Shown here in pieces: positions 45,701-53,996 of a stretch of DNA of 64,000 nucleotides. Where the stretch lies: contig CAYTNV010000005.1 of the NCBI GenBank assembly GCA_964439395.1, positions 51,459 through 115,458 on the forward strand. The letters are read 5' to 3'. Numbering within the stretch: position 1 is the first letter of the stretch; the number at the start of each line of letters is the position of its first letter. The notes beneath the pieces are model-generated. The model was not told where the DNA came from. It made no database searches and saw only the letters and a program-made list of their open reading frames with translations. A program made the position numbers and the translations under genes. The DNA is from JAUUSJ01 sp964439395. Its GTDB lineage: Bacteria; Bacillota; Clostridia; Lachnospirales; Lachnospiraceae.

Positions 45701-48316
45701 ATTGCGGGAAATATTTCCTCCCTCCATTGTAAAGGATGCATGAACATCTCCTCCCCAGCTGCCGCCTGCGCGAATACCGCCGCCTCTTTTGGCTTCATTC
45801 GCTTTTATCTCAGCATTACCTTCAATACTGAAATTACTGTTACCCTCAACATAGATTCCGCCGCCACTGTTGACAGTGTCATCATTATTGGTTACTTTAT
45901 TCTCATTTATTGCCGCATTCTCTTTTATTTTTATAGTACTTCCATGTACAAAGATTCCACCACCACAATTACTTGCCGTATTCTTGTCAATGAATCCTCC
46001 ATTTAGTTCTATCGTTGTTTCTTTAGAATCATCCCAGGAAAAGATGCCTCCACCTCCCCAGGCTGCCGTGTTTCCCTCAATGGAGCCTCCATTTACTATT
46101 ATGGTATTATTAGTACCAGCTACGCTGATACCGCCACCGCTACCTAAAGCATTATTCTCTTTTATAAAACCGCCATTTACTGTCACGTTGCTTCCTTCTG
46201 TGACATAAATGCCACCACCGTCACCATGCTCGTTTTGAATGTCTTTAACTGCCTTATTATTGCTAATCTCGGCATTATCCTCAAGTGTCAATTTGCCACC
46301 TTTTGTGACAGAGATTCCACCGCCGTTAGTGGCATAGTTGTCGGTGATTTTGCTTGAACCTTTAATTGTAGCTGTACCACCGTCAATACGGATAGCTGAT
46401 TTCCCCTCAGAGGCATTACAACCTGTTATTGTGCCGCCTTCCATAATAAAAACGGCTCCTTCTTGTACATACACAGCCGACTCAGCACCCGTAATTTTAC
46501 CTTTTTCTGAATCTCCAGTATTTTTAAGAGTAAACTCACCTTCTTTATCTTCTTTTTTTAATACTTTAAATAAACCTTCCCAACTAGTAGGAGTCTCATT
46601 GGTTATAGTATAACCGTTTAAATCGAGCGATACTTTTTTATCAATCTCTACATCTCCCGTCCACTTTCTGCCAGGCTCACTATCAATATAAACTGAACCA
46701 TCTGCGCAAATATCACTCTCGAGCCTTACACTGTATCCATTCTTCAAATAATCTGTAAGTTGCCTCCATGTAGTATCATCATCCGTATTCTCAAACTGTG
46801 TTCTTTCTTCTACTTCCGCTTTGAAATAGATAAATTTTGAGAACTCTCCGCTGACAAATTCCGCCTTGACTAATGCATTTTCTTCATTCGTATTAATCTG
46901 CGTACTGATTTCATCTGTTAGATTTTCTACTCCACCGTTATCTGGCAAGTGCAAGAGCAGCCACTGGGAATCTTGGCTCTCCTTTGGCACTGCTTCTTCT
47001 ATTTGCTTGGTCTCTGCCAGAGGCTCTTCCTCCTTTGGAGCCTTCCACTCGTTGTCTTCTGGATCCAGCACCAAGAATGCCGGATTGACATTCTCCGTCT
47101 CCGCCTCTACGTAAGTAATCTCCTTACCCGTCTTTGGCGTGATAAAATACATAGAAATCTTTACCTTGTCATTCGGCTCAATCTTGATTCCATCCGCATC
47201 CAGAAAGCGAATATCGAAACAAATCCAGTTTGCTGCATTCAGCCCCTGATTGACCGCCTCAGCAGTGACGATTTCATCGTATGCTGCCAATTCCTCCGCA
47301 TCCGTTCCGTTGTCCTCACTCAGGAGCACTGCCTGAAGCTGTACGTCCGTCGGGAATGCACTTCTGGGATAGGTAGCTGTGATTTCCACTTGACTAGTTG
47401 TCACAGTCTGAATAATCTCCTGCTCCTTCACCCAGTCAAACGCAAATCCAGTAAGGGTATCTGCCATAAATGACACTGTATTTTGTTCATCCAGCGCCAG
47501 AGCCTGTCCTAGCTCTCCCAGATGTCTCACTTCCAAAGTTCCCTCCGCAGCGCTCTCATCTCTCTCTTTTGCAGTGATTGTCACCTGTAGGGGAGCTGCA
47601 GGCTGAATTTCTGTATCTGCCTGGCCACTCGCTTTTACACTTACTATAGGCTGCGCATCGTCCCTCTCGTCTGCTGTCGCCTTTGCATTCGTCTGGCCAT
47701 CTACTTTTGTGCTTGCTACCTCGGCGTCCATCTGACCGTCCACTTCCGCACTTACTGTAGGCTGTACATCGTCCTCCTTGTCTACTTCTGTCTCCGCCGT
47801 GCCAATGATAGATAGCTTCCATACATCCGCTGCCACAGTATTCGGATTAAGTTCAGGATCTGCTTCTTTCTTCTGCCAGATAATCTGCTCCAAAGCATTT
47901 TGATACACTTCGTCCCCAGAAACTGCCTGCACTGCCTCTAGGCGTGCGTTTGCTGGTATCTGAGTCTCCGCTGTGTAGTCCACTACCACCTTATAGGTAT
48001 CGTTCTCGTACACGAGCTGACCATCTCCATATACTGGTACAGTTCCCATCTTTGTTTCAGTGCCAGTCTTAGTCTCGTTCTCATTCTTTCTCCTTGATGT
48101 GGCAAGAGCCCCCTTTTCATCCCCGTCCAGAAATGTCTCCGATTCTAAGGTAACAGCTTCCACAATCTTTGTTGTACTCTCGCTCTCCTGCTCTGATTTC
48201 ACCAAAGCCTGGAAGCCTGATGAAGTAAGTATCACAGACAGAACTGCAAACACAGCTAAAATCCTTACAGGTAAAGATTTTTTTGCTTTACCGCTACCAG
48301 AATCTTTCTTTCTCAT
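42773..48316 (-). CDS. Giant LPXTG adhesin, candidate pilus tip protein
   Basis: This 1847-residue surface protein has a signal peptide (about 1-40, after a basic start) and a low-complexity N-terminal region with a short repeat (DDVQPTVSAE... DDAQPIVSVK). A right-handed beta-helix region follows (about 660-950), with repeated GGGI turns (GDGGGIYV, GSGGGISV, GGGGIFS, CGGGIFVHG). Next come four FctA/Spy0128-like isopeptide domains (about 1100-1790), three of them close tandem copies. It ends ALPETGG, a hydrophobic helix and RSRKRKEG. An in-frame ATG at 48382 would add 22 residues; AGAGAGG fits the ATG at 48316. The architecture suggests ligand binding on a stalk; the ligand is unknown. Confidence 0.88.
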   Translation of the reverse strand: MRKKDSGSGKAKKSLPVRILAVFAVLSVILTSSGFQALVKSEQESESTTKIVEAVTLESETFLDGDEKGALATSRRKNENETKTGTETKMGTVPVYGDGQLVYENDTYKVVVDYTAETQIPANARLEAVQAVSGDEVYQNALEQIIWQKKEADPELNPNTVAADVWKLSIIGTAETEVDKEDDVQPTVSAEVDGQMDAEVASTKVDGQTNAKATADERDDAQPIVSVKASGQADTEIQPAAPLQVTITAKERDESAAEGTLEVRHLGELGQALALDEQNTVSFMADTLTGFAFDWVKEQEIIQTVTTSQVEITATYPRSAFPTDVQLQAVLLSEDNGTDAEELAAYDEIVTAEAVNQGLNAANWICFDIRFLDADGIKIEPNDKVKISMYFITPKTGKEITYVEAETENVNPAFLVLDPEDNEWKAPKEEEPLAETKQIEEAVPKESQDSQWLLLHLPDNGGVENLTDEISTQINTNEENALVKAEFVSGEFSKFIYFKAEVEERTQFENTDDDTTWRQLTDYLKNGYSVRLESDICADGSVYIDSEPGRKWTGDVEIDKKVSLDLNGYTITNETPTSWEGLFKVLKKEDKEGEFTLKNTGDSEKGKITGAESAVYVQEGAVFIMEGGTITGCNASEGKSAIRIDGGTATIKGSSKITDNYATNGGGISVTKGGKLTLEDNAEISNNKAVKDIQNEHGDGGGIYVTEGSNVTVNGGFIKENNALGSGGGISVAGTNNTIIVNGGSIEGNTAAWGGGGIFSWDDSKETTIELNGGFIDKNTASNCGGGIFVHGSTIKIKENAAINENKVTNNDDTVNSGGGIYVEGNSNFSIEGNAEIKANEAKRGGGIRAGGSWGGDVHASFTMEGGNISRNIAHTSEGGGISINDGCTATIMAGTIRNNQTFTTKDWGGGGVFCSDGSTIYLENVLITNNDAGGFGGGLAGCSTGRVFTCGTGGAIYNNRADGTHMAEGSIKTEDKIYGANIPEFINYGFQDYFCAYVSSITNDMLGGGKENWTGSRDGEPVKEGQIPDILSSTYSMGLTAHPTKIPDDELVKVYIQNNSSSTHGGGIMCNGILIIGDTEEVSVSRPVELVTRKEQKIGDKNEALAGGEYTFVVAEDSDHDNKQEINWKKIVLTGWNESDGVITFPGRLVFDEKKWETGEQVADKDDERIFYYYMKEVGGGNGDSYKEGYDATVYKIAIRIKKNQETIKTGAQKTIRKIEFLIPGDEISEEGQESKKEYGITVQKSNEGGQFEEMSGDDESGNLVGYTICTTNAVAPFQDVEKDNYTTIVAFPCTGLKISDKTNPNDATGHGELKEPAVGVTFTNKVQIASAGLNLKGLKVIDGKPSKKAFSFKIEVDTDKTGDISNNVTIPAEYKSVINDKDGVFTFSNISFSGSGTYYLKVEERKPEVYDENINYESKTYMVKVTVGEEGNKYNVTDVAVSQDGSNYETVEVSSFEGKVAPYYKLTAYNAETGENPTFSNTTKAILNLRGLKNLDGKPSKDPFTFSIEVGDETGENADKVTIPAQYRNVQNKTDGVFLFNNISFSEPGTYYLKVSEVEPKNDGKNVNYESKIYTVKVTVEEKEEKYNVTDVEISQDGGNYEKIEVSGSEMEAYYKLTNYNEATGTVPTFNNTTKGILTLKGLKDLNSMPSKDSFTFKIDVDKDATKNANGADAGEKTDKVKIPDQYKNVQNNEDGIFTFDDIGFLEAGTYVLNIREERGTDTSITYDEAVYALTVKVEENSDSSKNELEVTQVSVQKKDKDNVVSNLENAQILGSGENKYYKITNYNETTGTVETFHNKRSNALPETGGFGNLPYTLTGLLLTFGAACLMYIRSRKRKEGSTPN
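42916..44330 (-). repeat. Tandem ~455-bp coding repeats in the adhesin gene
   Basis: Three consecutive units encode FctA-like domains. Shared DNA landmarks, such as TTGTTGTATT at 43408 and 43861, are 453 bp apart, which keeps the reading frame. Unequal recombination could change copy number. Confidence 0.75.
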
Positions 48317-48451
48317 AACTATACCTCTCTTCTTTCCATATCTCCTAGGTATGTATTTTATTGTTGTTAATTGTAAATTCAATTATAATTTTCGGACACA
48401 ACCAGAAAATCTATATTTTTTATATTATAAATATAACTTTATAATGTAATG

Positions 48452-48509
48452 TGTAAAGTGCTTTTTTTATATAAAGGTGTCTTTTTTTTATAAAGGTATC
48501 TTTTTTTAA
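48452..48509. repeat. Three ~20-bp units with phased T tracts upstream of the pilus operon
   Basis: Two units, TATAAAGGTGTCTTTTTTTT (48470-48489) and TATAAAGGTATCTTTTTTTA (48490-48509), follow a degenerate one, TGTAAAGTGCTTTTTTTA (from 48452). A/T tracts at about 20-bp spacing would bend DNA. Confidence 0.6.
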
Positions 48510-48701
48510 TGTTTTACGTTATATAATAATTTTTTTCACACTTTATCTTATGTTTTCTCAAATTTTCAGACAGTGTGAATAAAGTAAAATTATTGATGCT
48601 TCAATAGTTTTTTTGTGTAGAATAGAATAAGGTGGAAGTTTAGATAATGGAGTGTTTTATTTTAACATTTTTATTCATACTATAACATATATGAGTTTAT
48701 A

Positions 48702-48741
48702 AAAAACTCCTTAAATACATTTCTATATTCAAGGAGTTTTT
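48702..48741 (-). terminator. Terminator after eno
   Basis: AAAAACTCCTT (48702-48712) pairs with AAGGAGTTTTT (48731-48741) around an 18-base loop, with a T run in the - direction. Confidence 0.88.
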
Positions 48742-48779
48742 ACTTATCTTCTATCCACTAAAATAATAACTATTATTTT

Positions 48780-50069
48780 CTATACATTAAAAGCCTTAAT
48801 TCCTGGATAAATTGCTGCTGCGCCAAGTTCTTCCTCAATGCGAAGAAGCTGATTGTATTTTGCAACTCTCTCTGTTCTACTTGGAGCACCTGTCTTAATC
48901 TGGCAAGTATTAAGAGCTACTGCAAGGTCAGCAATTGTTGTGTCTTCTGTCTCTCCAGAACGATGAGATGTAACTGCTGTATATCCAGCCTTATGAGCCA
49001 TCTTAATTGCCTCTAATGTCTCAGATACAGAACCAATCTGATTTAATTTAATTAAGATAGAGTTACCACATCCCATTTCGATACCCTTTTGTAATCTTTC
49101 TGTATTCGTTACAAATAAATCATCTCCTACAAGCTGTACTTTATCTCCAAGCTCAGCTGTAAGTTTTTGCCATCCTTCCCAGTCCTCTTCGTCAAGACCA
49201 TCTTCAATCGAAATGATTGGATATTTCTCTACTAACTGTTTCCAGTGCTCGATTAACTCTTCAGAAGTATATTTTGTTCCAGCCTTTGGAAGAACATACT
49301 CGCCCTTCTTCTCGCCTTTCCACTCACTTGCTGCTGCATCCATAGCAATCTTAAAGTCTTTTCCTGGCTCATATCCAGCTTTCTTTACAGCATTTAAAAT
49401 ATACTGGATAGCTTCCTCATCACTTGCTAAGTTTGGAGCAAATCCACCTTCATCACCTACAGATGTAGCTAATCCATTTTCTTTTAATAAAGCAGCCAAC
49501 GCATGGAAAACTTCTGCACACCAACGAAGTGCCTCTTTAAAACTATCTGCACCAACTGGCATAATCATGAATTCCTGCACATCAACTGTATTTGCTGCAT
49601 GAGCACCACCATTTAAAATATTCATCATAGGAACTGGTAATCTGTTTCCAGAAATACCACCAATAAATTTAAATAAGGAAATTCCAAGAGAGATGGAAGC
49701 TGCTCTTGCACATGCGATAGACACTGCTAAAATTGCATTTGCACCTAAATTTGACTTATCCTTTGTTCCATCTGCATCAATCATTGCCTTATCAACTGCA
49801 TATATATCAGATGCATCCATTCCAACAATGGCATCATTAATTGCTGTATTAATATTCTCTACTGCCTTTTGAACACCTTTTCCAAGATATCTACCTTTAT
49901 CACCATCTCTTAACTCAAGTGCCTCGAACTCACCTGTAGATGCACCACTTGGAGCTGTTCCTCTTCCGACAGTTCCATCCACTAAATATACCTCTGCCTC
50001 CACAGTAGGATTTCCTCTGGAATCCATAATCTCTCTTCCAATTACTTTTTCAATTTCCAAATAATTCAT
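48780..50069 (-). CDS. eno: Enolase
   Basis: This 429-residue enolase converts 2-phosphoglycerate to phosphoenolpyruvate. Landmarks are REIMDSRGNPTVE, GAAPSGASTGEFEALELRD-like TAPSGASTGEFE, SVGDEGGFAP, ISIEDGLDEEDW, VGDDLFVTN and SHRSGETEDT. An upstream in-frame start would add eight residues, but AAAGGAG before the ATG at 50069 gives the normal MNYLEIEKVIGREI start. It is monocistronic, with a long structured leader and a terminator. Confidence 0.97.
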   Translation of the reverse strand: MNYLEIEKVIGREIMDSRGNPTVEAEVYLVDGTVGRGTAPSGASTGEFEALELRDGDKGRYLGKGVQKAVENINTAINDAIVGMDASDIYAVDKAMIDADGTKDKSNLGANAILAVSIACARAASISLGISLFKFIGGISGNRLPVPMMNILNGGAHAANTVDVQEFMIMPVGADSFKEALRWCAEVFHALAALLKENGLATSVGDEGGFAPNLASDEEAIQYILNAVKKAGYEPGKDFKIAMDAAASEWKGEKKGEYVLPKAGTKYTSEELIEHWKQLVEKYPIISIEDGLDEEDWEGWQKLTAELGDKVQLVGDDLFVTNTERLQKGIEMGCGNSILIKLNQIGSVSETLEAIKMAHKAGYTAVTSHRSGETEDTTIADLAVALNTCQIKTGAPSRTERVAKYNQLLRIEEELGAAAIYPGIKAFNV

Positions 50070-50163
50070 CTTTTTTCTCCTTTCCCTAAGCAAACTGGTA
50101 CGTCTAAATTTTGAACCACCAGTTCATAGAAGCTTTATCTGGAAGCTTCTTAATGATATTAGT

Positions 50164-50217
50164 ATTATACAAGTTTCACGAGGATATACTCCCAAAAGGA
50201 AGCAAACTTTTGGGAGT
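50164..50217 (-). promoter_or_regulatory. Candidate eno promoter with dyad over the -35 region
   Basis: On the - strand TATAAT lies at 50169-50164. Immediately upstream is the perfect dyad ACTCCCAAAAG (50188-50198) with CTTTTGGGAGT (50207-50217). No good -35 hexamer is present, so the dyad may be a protein-binding site. Confidence 0.45.
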
Positions 50218-50432
50218 TTCCCATGAGTTATTCACACTTAGTTAGAATAAACTAACTTTAATTATTTTAATCTAAATATTGAAAATTTTCAAGATTTTAA
50301 GTGATAAAATCTATCTTTTGAGTGATAAATCTTATCATTTCACACTATTTTTTCGGGAAATTTACAAAAATTGTATGGGTTACTCCTAACTTCTATTTTT
50401 TATACGTATTTCTTTATTATTTTTAAAAACGT

Positions 50433-50501
50433 ATCTTGGCATATCTTGGCATATCTTGGTGTGCAAAAGTAGTAAATTGAGTGGTAAAAGTAGTAAATTC
50501 A
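50433..50501 (+). repeat. Short tandem repeat array upstream of eno
   Basis: ATCTTGGCAT occurs at 50433 and 50443, with ATCTTGGTGT at 50453 (10-bp period). Then AAAAGTAGTAAATTGA (50465-50480) and AAAAGTAGTAAATTCA (50486-50501) follow with a 21-bp period. Both elements recur once at 13858-13881. Confidence 0.65.
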
Positions 50502-50631
50502 CATAGCAAATGCTTCATTTTCATAATCAATCACATCATCCTAATTTAAATATTCATCAATTCTATTCAAGTATAAAACTATATTCATTTTTCCTCCACA
50601 ACTCCCAATTCCTTCTCCAATAATTAATAAT

Positions 50632-50660
50632 AAAAAAGCACCAATTTCTTGATGCTTTAA
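50632..50660 (-). terminator. Terminator after the HAD phosphatase gene
   Basis: AAAGCACC (50635-50642) pairs with GATGCTTT (50651-50658), and the - strand continues in six T. Confidence 0.75.
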
Positions 50661-50764
50661 AAATTTTTTCAATTGCTTTAATTTTTGTTGGAAATTTAAT
50701 AAATTATTTCATATCTTAGTCAAATTCCTCAAAGTGCATCTCCATGGTGTCACCTTCTTTCTGT

Positions 50765-51415
50765 TTAAATCTCTCCCCTCTCAATCGCCTCCATCGCATC
50801 GAGAAGACTTGGATAAATGGCGACGCAGAGGGTTCTTAGTTCTTCATCTGGAGCCGTGAGATCTGGAATCATAATCGTATCACAGCCTGCTGCGGCTCCC
50901 GCCTTAATTCCACTTCTTCCATCCTCAAACACGTAACAATCCTTCGGAGCACATCCAATCTGTCTGGCTGCCTCTAAAAAAATGTCTGGAGCTGGCTTTC
51001 CACGCTCAACTTGTCCCCCACTTACTACTGCATCAAACTGATCTAAGACTCCAACCTTTTGTAAATTATTCTTAATTATTTTCATCCGGCTACTACTTGC
51101 AACTGCCATTTTTACTTTCTTTTTTCTAAAATAATCAAGTATCTCATGCATTCCTGGTTTTTCAGGCACAAATCTACTTACGCTCTCATACACATGTCTA
51201 CGACAAGCCTCTATAAATGCGTTGACATCAACCTCTGGATAATATTTCTCAACAACTGCCACCTTCCCAGAACCACTTGTCCCACAAACTGCCTTTGGAA
51301 ATTCTGGATTATAGAGAACCCCAAATTCTTCTGCTACAATTTTCCAGCTATCTCTATATATTCTCTCTGTATCCAATAATAACCCATCCATATCAAAAAT
51401 TGCACCTTTTTTCAT
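50765..51415 (-). CDS. HAD-family phosphatase (beta-phosphoglucomutase-like)
   Basis: This 216-residue HAD hydrolase has motif I DMDGLLLDTE (nucleophile Asp and the next Asp), motif II in MAVASSSRMK, Lys in GKPAPDIFLEA and motif IV FEDGRSGIKAG. The cap type resembles beta-phosphoglucomutase and 2-deoxyglucose-6-phosphatase relatives; the exact substrate is unknown. A longer frame begins at 51466, but GGAGG at 51431-51427 and the conserved KKGAIFDMDG start favour the ATG at 51415. Confidence 0.85.
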   Translation of the reverse strand: MKKGAIFDMDGLLLDTERIYRDSWKIVAEEFGVLYNPEFPKAVCGTSGSGKVAVVEKYYPEVDVNAFIEACRRHVYESVSRFVPEKPGMHEILDYFRKKKVKMAVASSSRMKIIKNNLQKVGVLDQFDAVVSGGQVERGKPAPDIFLEAARQIGCAPKDCYVFEDGRSGIKAGAAAGCDTIMIPDLTAPDEELRTLCVAIYPSLLDAMEAIERGEI

Positions 51416-51815
51416 TGTATCATAATCCTCCAAACTTATCTTTTTTCCTCTTGGCTTTCTCATCATATCAAATCTCTGACTGTTGCGTCAAATTTTTCTT
51501 CCATATACATTTCATTATTATTAGATGTACAGAAATATTAGTTGAAATAAAAAAAGTAATTCGTATAAACGTATTTTGTATCAGGCTTAACCTTCTTTTT
51601 TATCATTTATAAAATGCTAAAATTTCATATATATTTCTAGTACATAGATTTGATTCCTCCTAAAATAGTTTCTCAAAAATATCAATATCAAAAATAAAAA
51701 CTGCTTAAAAAGAATTCTTCTTCTCGCTAAGCAGTCTTCTAATTTATCTCATTTTTTACTCTCTATCAATCACCAGCAGAAACACGCTTCTCCTCTAAGG
51801 TTGTGGATGGTTTGC
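51416..51815. other. Intergenic region between HAD gene and small membrane protein gene
   Basis: Apart from the terminator at 51695-51737, this AT-rich stretch shows no gene or clear signal. Confidence 0.5.
51695..51737 (-). terminator. Terminator after the small membrane protein gene
   Basis: ACTGCTTA (51700-51707) pairs with TAAGCAGT (51728-51735), followed on the - strand by TTTTTATT. Confidence 0.8.
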
Positions 51816-52085
51816 TTAATCCTCCTCCTCTTCATCATCATCTTCATACGATTCCATATTTACAATATCTAAATTTTTGTCTGTATCCTTTATCTCCTCA
51901 TTTTCTTCTTCCTTTTCCTCTCCTGTCGCCATAATCCACATGAAAGTAAGTATTCCAAACCAAATAAGTCCGCCAATCATACTAATAAAAACTTCTGAAC
52001 GTTCTTTTCTTCTTATTTTTCTCTGCACTTTTTCTATTGCTTTCACTCTTCTTCTCATCTTCTTTTCCTTCTTCTTGTCTAACAC
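51816..52085 (-). CDS. Small single-pass membrane protein, unknown function
   Basis: This 89-residue protein has a strongly basic N-terminus (about 1-30), one transmembrane helix (about 34-53; VFISMIGGLIWFGILTFMW) and a strongly acidic C-terminus ending in DDDEEEED. The charge pattern suggests a cytoplasmic basic end and an acidic outer end. The start is GTG at 52085, with GAGAGGTG seven bases away. I recognise no family. Its own terminator supports expression as a unit. Confidence 0.55.
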   Translation of the reverse strand: MLDKKKEKKMRRRVKAIEKVQRKIRRKERSEVFISMIGGLIWFGILTFMWIMATGEEKEEENEEIKDTDKNLDIVNMESYEDDDEEEED

Positions 52086-52255
52086 TGTAAAACACCTCTC
52101 ATCTTTATTTTATGCTTTAATAAAAATATATATACTTTCTTTGCTTTTACCTTTTATAGATTTTTATTTTCCCTCATTTTGATTTATATTAACATAAAAT
52201 CGGCAAAAAAACATTCATCTCAAAGAGGAAGTTTTAAGATAATTCAAAATGAGTA

Positions 52256-53053
52256 TTACAATGCATTCACAAATGATACTATTTCAGCATTCACTTGTTT
52301 ATAATTATCCATGTTTGAGTTATGTGCTGCATTTTCAATGATATGTAGTGGATATCCCGTTTTCTCTGCCCATTTTATACAATATTGCTTTACTTTTCCA
52401 TTTTTATCGTATTCACCTACAAGAATAAGAACAGGACATTTAATCTGTAAATCACAATTCTCATCTAAAAATCCAGCATAACCAATTCCCATTAAATGAC
52501 ATAATTCTTTTTTTGTATACGGCCTAAGTGCTGTTATCATATTTTCATACGCATGTTTCGTATACGTACAAGATTTTGCAATCGCCTTTACCAAGACTTT
52601 ATATGGATAACAATATGACATCCACTCTATTTGCCGCAACCACCATTTATCAGATTTAGAATAATAAGATTCTCCAAAAGGAGTCGTGTCAATTCCTATA
52701 AATCCTATTATATATTCTGGATATTTTTTTAAAAAAGTTTGAATAATAAATCCTCCCATAGATTGTCCGACAAAAACTGCTCGAGTAATTTTTTCAGTGT
52801 CAAGAATTTTTTTGAGCTCTTCCACCGCATTTTTATAAGTAAAATCGTAATAAGGACGTGATTTCCCATGTGCTGGTGTATCCCAACATAATATATGATA
52901 CTCCTTTACAAAATACTCTATTTGTTTTTCAAACAGGGTATGATCTGCTGTTAAACCATGTAAGAAAACTATTGTTTTTGTATTTTTGCTATTGCAGTTA
53001 GAAACCCAGTAATAAACATTGCCTCTATCAGATTTTACAAATTTTTCTATCAT
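52256..53053 (-). CDS. Alpha/beta hydrolase
   Basis: This 265-residue cytoplasmic alpha/beta hydrolase has the oxyanion region FLHGLTADH, nucleophile Ser in VGQSMGGF, Asp in LVGEYDKNG and His in ENAAHNSN. The substrate class (ester, lactone or other) cannot be told. It appears monocistronic, and its ribosome site is weak but present (AAGGAG upstream). Confidence 0.85.
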   Translation of the reverse strand: MIEKFVKSDRGNVYYWVSNCNSKNTKTIVFLHGLTADHTLFEKQIEYFVKEYHILCWDTPAHGKSRPYYDFTYKNAVEELKKILDTEKITRAVFVGQSMGGFIIQTFLKKYPEYIIGFIGIDTTPFGESYYSKSDKWWLRQIEWMSYCYPYKVLVKAIAKSCTYTKHAYENMITALRPYTKKELCHLMGIGYAGFLDENCDLQIKCPVLILVGEYDKNGKVKQYCIKWAEKTGYPLHIIENAAHNSNMDNYKQVNAEIVSFVNAL

Positions 53054-53365
53054 ATAAATTCTTAACTCCTTCTTAGCTATATCCTTTTCAACCGTTTCAT
53101 ATAATCATATTATAATCCCATTGACTATTTTTGAGAATACTATAAATTGATAATTTATCTTGCAAAATGAATATTTAGACCAATAGACTGATAATAATCA
53201 AATCAATCTCTATCATATCCTATTAGAATTTTATATTTTACAACAATCTTTAATTTTTATTTCTCCTCAAAAATAAAAGCAGAGAAAATATTCCAAACTA
53301 TTTTATACTTTAAAATACATAGTCTTAAAATATTTTCTCTGCCCTTTTTCTATTTGGCTTACTCG
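53054..53365. other. Intergenic region with bidirectional-looking hairpin
   Basis: This AT-rich gap holds a large hairpin (53279-53342) after the phosphoesterase gene. Nothing else is recognised. Confidence 0.5.
53279..53347 (-). terminator. Terminator after the metallophosphoesterase gene
   Basis: GCAGAGAAAATATT (53279-53292) pairs perfectly with its complement at 53329-53342; a nested TATTTTA/TAAAATA pairing lies inside. T-rich tails occur on both strands. Confidence 0.8.
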
Positions 53366-53986
53366 CTATACAATATGTTCTCTCACATTCTCATCTTCAT
53401 AATCAAACACACATTTTCCAAATGCATTGATAACATGAGTATCTTGATATTTATCATAGCGTTTATGCTTTCTTCCATAGGACATATGTACATGTCCATG
53501 AAGAAAAAATTTTGGTCTATACTTCTCAAGCAGCCAAAGGAAAGTCCGAAATCCCTGATGAGGTAAATCCCTACCATCATTAAGTTGATAAGCAGGAGCA
53601 TGTGTGACTAAAATATCAAATCCTCGATGCCATAAAAGCTTTGTCCACAGTTTTCCAACTTTCTTCCTCATATCCCATTCCGTATACTGATATTCTCCAT
53701 CTCGATATCTCATAGAACCACCAAGCCCGAGAATTCGAATTCCCTTATACACATAAATAGTATCATCAATGCAAATACATCCATCTGGTGGTATCTTCTC
53801 ATACTTTTCATCATGATTTCCATGTACGTATAATACAGGTGCCGTAGTAAAGGTTGCCAAAAAAGACAAATACTGCGGATCTAAATCTCCACAGGAAATA
53901 ATCAAATCAATTCCCTCCAATTTTCCCGCTTCATAATAGTCCCAGAGATATTTCGATTCCTCATCTGCTATCGCTAGTATTCTCAT
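53366..53986 (-). CDS. Calcineurin-like metallophosphoesterase
   Basis: This 206-residue phosphoesterase has two-metal ligands in ILAIADEES, ISCGDLDP, VHGNHDEK, THAPAY and LHGHVH. The first motif is ADE rather than the usual DxH, so His is replaced at one ligand. The substrate is unknown. It follows the ParB-like/BMP gene by ten bases, as the last gene of the run. Confidence 0.82.
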   Translation of the reverse strand: MRILAIADEESKYLWDYYEAGKLEGIDLIISCGDLDPQYLSFLATFTTAPVLYVHGNHDEKYEKIPPDGCICIDDTIYVYKGIRILGLGGSMRYRDGEYQYTEWDMRKKVGKLWTKLLWHRGFDILVTHAPAYQLNDGRDLPHQGFRTFLWLLEKYRPKFFLHGHVHMSYGRKHKRYDKYQDTHVINAFGKCVFDYEDENVREHIV

Positions 53987-53996
53987 ATGTCTTTCT

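Larger units (their letters stand above)
48317..48779. other. Upstream region of the pilus operon and eno terminator
   Basis: This very AT-rich region (48317-48779) holds the phased poly-T repeat (48452-48509) and the eno terminator (48702-48741). Promoter-like sequences abound because of AT richness; none stands out enough to call. Confidence 0.5.
50070..50764. other. Long upstream region of eno
   Basis: This 695-bp region holds leader hairpins (50093-50124 and 50128-50150), a TATAAT-type -10 on the - strand (50169-50164) and an 11-bp dyad over the -35 area (50188-50217). It also holds AGTGATAAA(A)TCT direct repeats (50300 and 50321), the ATCTTGGCAT array (50433-50501) and the terminator of the HAD gene (50632-50660). 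No gene is seen. A nine-codon frame (50746-50717, - strand) with a good ribosome site is too short to call. Confidence 0.6.

Noticed and set aside
45236..46006. 256-codon open frame opposite the adhesin gene
   Set aside because: Shadow of the repetitive GGG-rich beta-helix coding sequence; no ribosome site or recognisable domain.
50717..50746. Nine-codon frame with a good ribosome site after the HAD gene
   Set aside because: Too short to support as a gene.
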